Assembly: GCF_000143765.1 (NCBI RefSeq)
Contig: NZ_GL379776.1
Span: 243,659-307,658, forward strand
DNA: 64,000 bases
Origin: Sphingobacterium spiritivorum ATCC 33861
GTDB taxonomy: Bacteria > Bacteroidota > Bacteroidia > Sphingobacteriales > Sphingobacteriaceae
Reading direction: 5' to 3'
Below are positions 61,659 to 64,000 of the stretch, in pieces. The notes beneath the pieces are model-generated. The model ran no database searches, was not told where the DNA came from, and worked only from the letters and a program-made list of their open reading frames with translations. The translations under genes were made by a program, and so were the position numbers. Position 1 is the first letter of the stretch, and the number at the start of each line of letters is the position of its first letter.

Positions 61659-64000
61659 TTATTTTATTGCAGGCAAAGAACCCAACGGCTTTTGAGTATA
61701 TTTAAAATGCATTATTGTATTAGTCGCTTTGTCGTACAAAACTTCAACATTATATAACTTACCGTTCTTCCACATTTGTGAATAATGCATAAGTGCACTT
61801 GTTCCTTGTGGATCTTTAACTTCGGACATTGGGGCTTTTATTATATCATCCATAGTTTGTATTGGAATAGCTCTTGCTTTATCAGTCATTCGACTTGCTG
61901 CCTTGCCAGTAAAGTTAAATACTTCTTTTCCCCCCTTAACTGTATTTATTCTTGCTGACAAAGCCTGAAAAGATCCTATTCCAGCTCCAGCTGCAGAAAC
62001 AATTGCAGGTAGAGCGATAGTTGGATCACTCCATTGTCCCAATGCTTCCTGAAGAACGAAAGAACCAAAACTTCTGGACCCAAACAAGTACTCTATTGCT
62101 GCTGCCTGACCTTTCTCTGTTAATCTATTATACCCATAAGCGTTTAATAGATCTCCACTGATTGCTACCCCTAACTCGTCTTTCCAGTTTTCGTTCCAGT
62201 TAGGTTCGTCAAGCATTCGCTGACTGTATTCAACACTCTCCAGAAATTCATTTGTTCTATTCCAGGGTACTACAACAACATCATCACTTCCGTCATTAGT
62301 ATTAAGTAATGTCTCTCCATTTTCACTGACATACCTTGTAAGCCAAGCCCGGCCATCAGGGTCTACTCTACTAATCGGATTATTATCTACATAATTATAA
62401 AACGATGATGAGAAGAACTTTTCCGCCAACGGATCCGCTACATTCCATCTTCCTATTACAGGGTCGTAGAACCTTGCTCCGTAGTCTAACTGGCCACCTA
62501 ATTCTTCCTGTTTCTCTTTCCCATTATAAAGATACTTATTATTTCCATATACAGGACCCGGGGATTTCTGTAAACCAAACGGATAGTAATCATCTCTTTG
62601 CAGTACCTCTACTGCATTTGTACTCGGATTCCGGTAGATGGTAGCTCTGACATTGCCCAGGTGGTCCGTCAGGTTGTAGCGGTAGCTGTATGTGCCGTTT
62701 GCATTCCGGTAGGCTATTCCTTCTGCGGTATGGATCAGTTCGATTACTCCGTTCTGGTATTCTATACCGCCTGTATAATCCCGTTGTCCCGTGGTGTTAG
62801 CTATTTTTCGAAGTTTATTGCCCCCTGCATCATACAGGTAGGTAATCGTGTTCCCTGCTCCTGTCACCTGCCGGGGCAGGTTTAGGTAGTTGTAGCTTAG
62901 ATTCATTCCCATACGGTCCGTCTTTGCATTGCCGTTTTCATCATAGCTGTAGCTGCCATGGATACCACCGGATACCGTATTCAACCTGTTGCCGGTATAA
63001 CTGTAGCTGATCCCGGAGCCGTCACGGGTCAATTGGGTGATATTACCCATATCATCGTAGTTCAGTAATTCGGACATGCCCGATGTGGGGCTGCTTCCGT
63101 TGGTCAACCGGTTCAGTCGGTCATAACTATATACAAAGTGTTGGTTGAGGGTTGTTGTCTGCCCCCATTGCTGTTCGGAGATATTACCGTTCCATTGTGC
63201 AGCTGCTCCTTTGACCGGATCCTGATAACTGAGCTGCTGGCTGAAGTGAGGTGAAGTACTGCTTGTCATCCATCCCCGCTCATTGTATGTGTAATTTGTG
63301 GTATTGACCGGGTTATTCCCCTGCTGATCTGCGCCTACTGTCTTTGTCTTGAGCTGACCGATTTCATTGTAACTGTTGGCCAGTAAGGTGACTTCCGGTT
63401 GACTGTTGAGCTGTTGTCTGCTGTTGACCAGACGGCCTGTATGATCGTATTCATTGGTGGTGGTGATAGTAGTGGTTTGTCCGTTAACGGTATGTCTGCG
63501 GGTGCTGCTTTCCAGTTCTCCGGTGAAGCTGTAGCTGTTGTCGGTGATATCTGTACCACCGATATGGTTCTGACTCTTGCTCTGGATTATTCTGCCATAG
63601 TCGTCATAATAGTGGGTGGTCAGCAGCATAGTACCTGTGCCCAGGGTGGTGGTTTTAGTGCCGGTCAATAAGGTCTTGACCCGTGCTCCGGAAGCCTGAT
63701 TTCCTGTCGGAGCGCCAAAGCTGTTCTCCGGAAAGTCATACCGGTCATAGTAGTTGATGGTATGGTAATAGGCAATATTCGTCGGAAAGACAGCATTGGT
63801 ATAGCCCTGGTCTGTGGTTGTCGGGTTTTCCCAGAGCCGGCCTGCTGTCTGGCCATTGCTGTTGATCTGAGCGGTAAGCGCTGCTGCACTCTCTGTGCTG
63901 GTATAGATACCAGTCATAATCACCCGGCCGAATGCATCGTATTTGCTGAACAGCCATTCTCCGGCTGCTCTGCGGTTGGCATCACGGCTCAGTACTACCT
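61659..64000 (-). CDS. Rhs YD-repeat toxin, N-terminus beyond the window
   Basis: About 780 residues seen, open to the window edge. YD repeats run to the core junction [20 protein letters not shown], followed by a unique tip. The last ~90 residues (FTGKAASRMTDKARAIPIQT...DPQGTSALMHYSQMWKNG) resemble BECR-type RNase toxins in layout (inference, not certain). No palindromic elements here, and the frame is uninterrupted. It is a sibling of the Rhs gene at 41977. Confidence 0.85.
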   Translation of the reverse strand, partial: VVLSRDANRRAAGEWLFSKYDAFGRVIMTGIYTSTESAAALTAQINSNGQTAGRLWENPTTTDQGYTNAVFPTNIAYYHTINYYDRYDFPENSFGAPTGNQASGARVKTLLTGTKTTTLGTGTMLLTTHYYDDYGRIIQSKSQNHIGGTDITDNSYSFTGELESSTRRHTVNGQTTTITTTNEYDHTGRLVNSRQQLNSQPEVTLLANSYNEIGQLKTKTVGADQQGNNPVNTTNYTYNERGWMTSSTSPHFSQQLSYQDPVKGAAAQWNGNISEQQWGQTTTLNQHFVYSYDRLNRLTNGSSPTSGMSELLNYDDMGNITQLTRDGSGISYSYTGNRLNTVSGGIHGSYSYDENGNAKTDRMGMNLSYNYLNLPRQVTGAGNTITYLYDAGGNKLRKIANTTGQRDYTGGIEYQNGVIELIHTAEGIAYRNANGTYSYRYNLTDHLGNVRATIYRNPSTNAVEVLQRDDYYPFGLQKSPGPVYGNNKYLYNGKEKQEELGGQLDYGARFYDPVIGRWNVADPLAEKFFSSSFYNYVDNNPISRVDPDGRAWLTRYVSENGETLLNTNDGSDDVVVVPWNRTNEFLESVEYSQRMLDEPNWNENWKDELGVAISGDLLNAYGYNRLTEKGQAAAIEYLFGSRSFGSFVLQEALGQWSDPTIALPAIVSAAGAGIGSFQALSARINTVKGGKEVFNFTGKAASRMTDKARAIPIQTMDDIIKAPMSEVKDPQGTSALMHYSQMWKNGKLYNVEVLYDKATNTIMHFKYTQKPLGSLPAIK

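Overview
The window looks like chromosome of a Bacteroidota bacterium, most probably a Sphingobacteriaceae member close to Sphingobacterium. This is inferred from gene content (adk-obgE, a DUF4954 protein beside glmS, SatD/DUF3307, DUF6443-type Rhs proteins), from many promoter-like TAnnTTTG boxes (the Bacteroidota -7 element), and from the general lack of Shine-Dalgarno sequences. No species can be fixed from the sequence alone.

Positions 1-39 kb are ordinary chromosome. They hold short operons for core metabolism and RNA modification: guaA with a lipoprotein and an RsmB-type methyltransferase; RluA-type synthase, TlpA-like thioredoxin and pyrF; panB; adk-obgE behind two tandem tRNA-Arg genes. 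Stress and envelope genes follow: alpha/beta hydrolase, patatin, TetR with a nitroreductase, a divergent Gfo/Idh/MocA oxidoreductase and double 3-keto-disaccharide-hydrolase pair, serine hydrolase, fatty acid hydroxylase, DUF3307-SatD, YceI, PPK2, an Nramp transporter fused to a universal stress domain, phospholipase C, HAD phosphatase with TauE/SafE, DUF4954 and glmS. Most convergent gene ends share a strong hairpin.

Positions 39-56 kb form an accessory unit transcribed leftwards. It starts with a compact type II secretion / type IV pilus-like set (pseudopilin, prepilin peptidase, GspE-type ATPase, secretin, a GspL-like protein and a GspM/PilO-like protein). Next comes a 1334-residue secreted SpvB-like protein, then a 1167-residue secreted DUF6443/Rhs protein whose unique C-terminus looks like a Cys-His peptidase toxin. 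Last is a tandem array of a paralogous signal-peptide protein, probably periplasmic immunity: two intact copies, two frameshifted copies and a fragment of a fifth. My central hypothesis is that the secreted Rhs proteins are cargo of the adjacent apparatus.

Positions 57.6-64 kb are a second Rhs locus in several stages of decay. One Rhs gene with a toxin tip and immunity gene is intact as far as seen and runs off the right edge. Behind it are orphan toxin tails (including a TNT-like NAD glycohydrolase tail), short Rhs-core fragments and several putative immunity genes. The decayed core fragments carry at least five copies of a ~24-27 bp palindromic element, absent from the intact Rhs genes, which shows a compensatory base-pair change and causes frameshifts or stops. 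The palindromic element, the tandem periplasmic immunity array and the link between secretion apparatus and Rhs cargo are the parts most worth follow-up.
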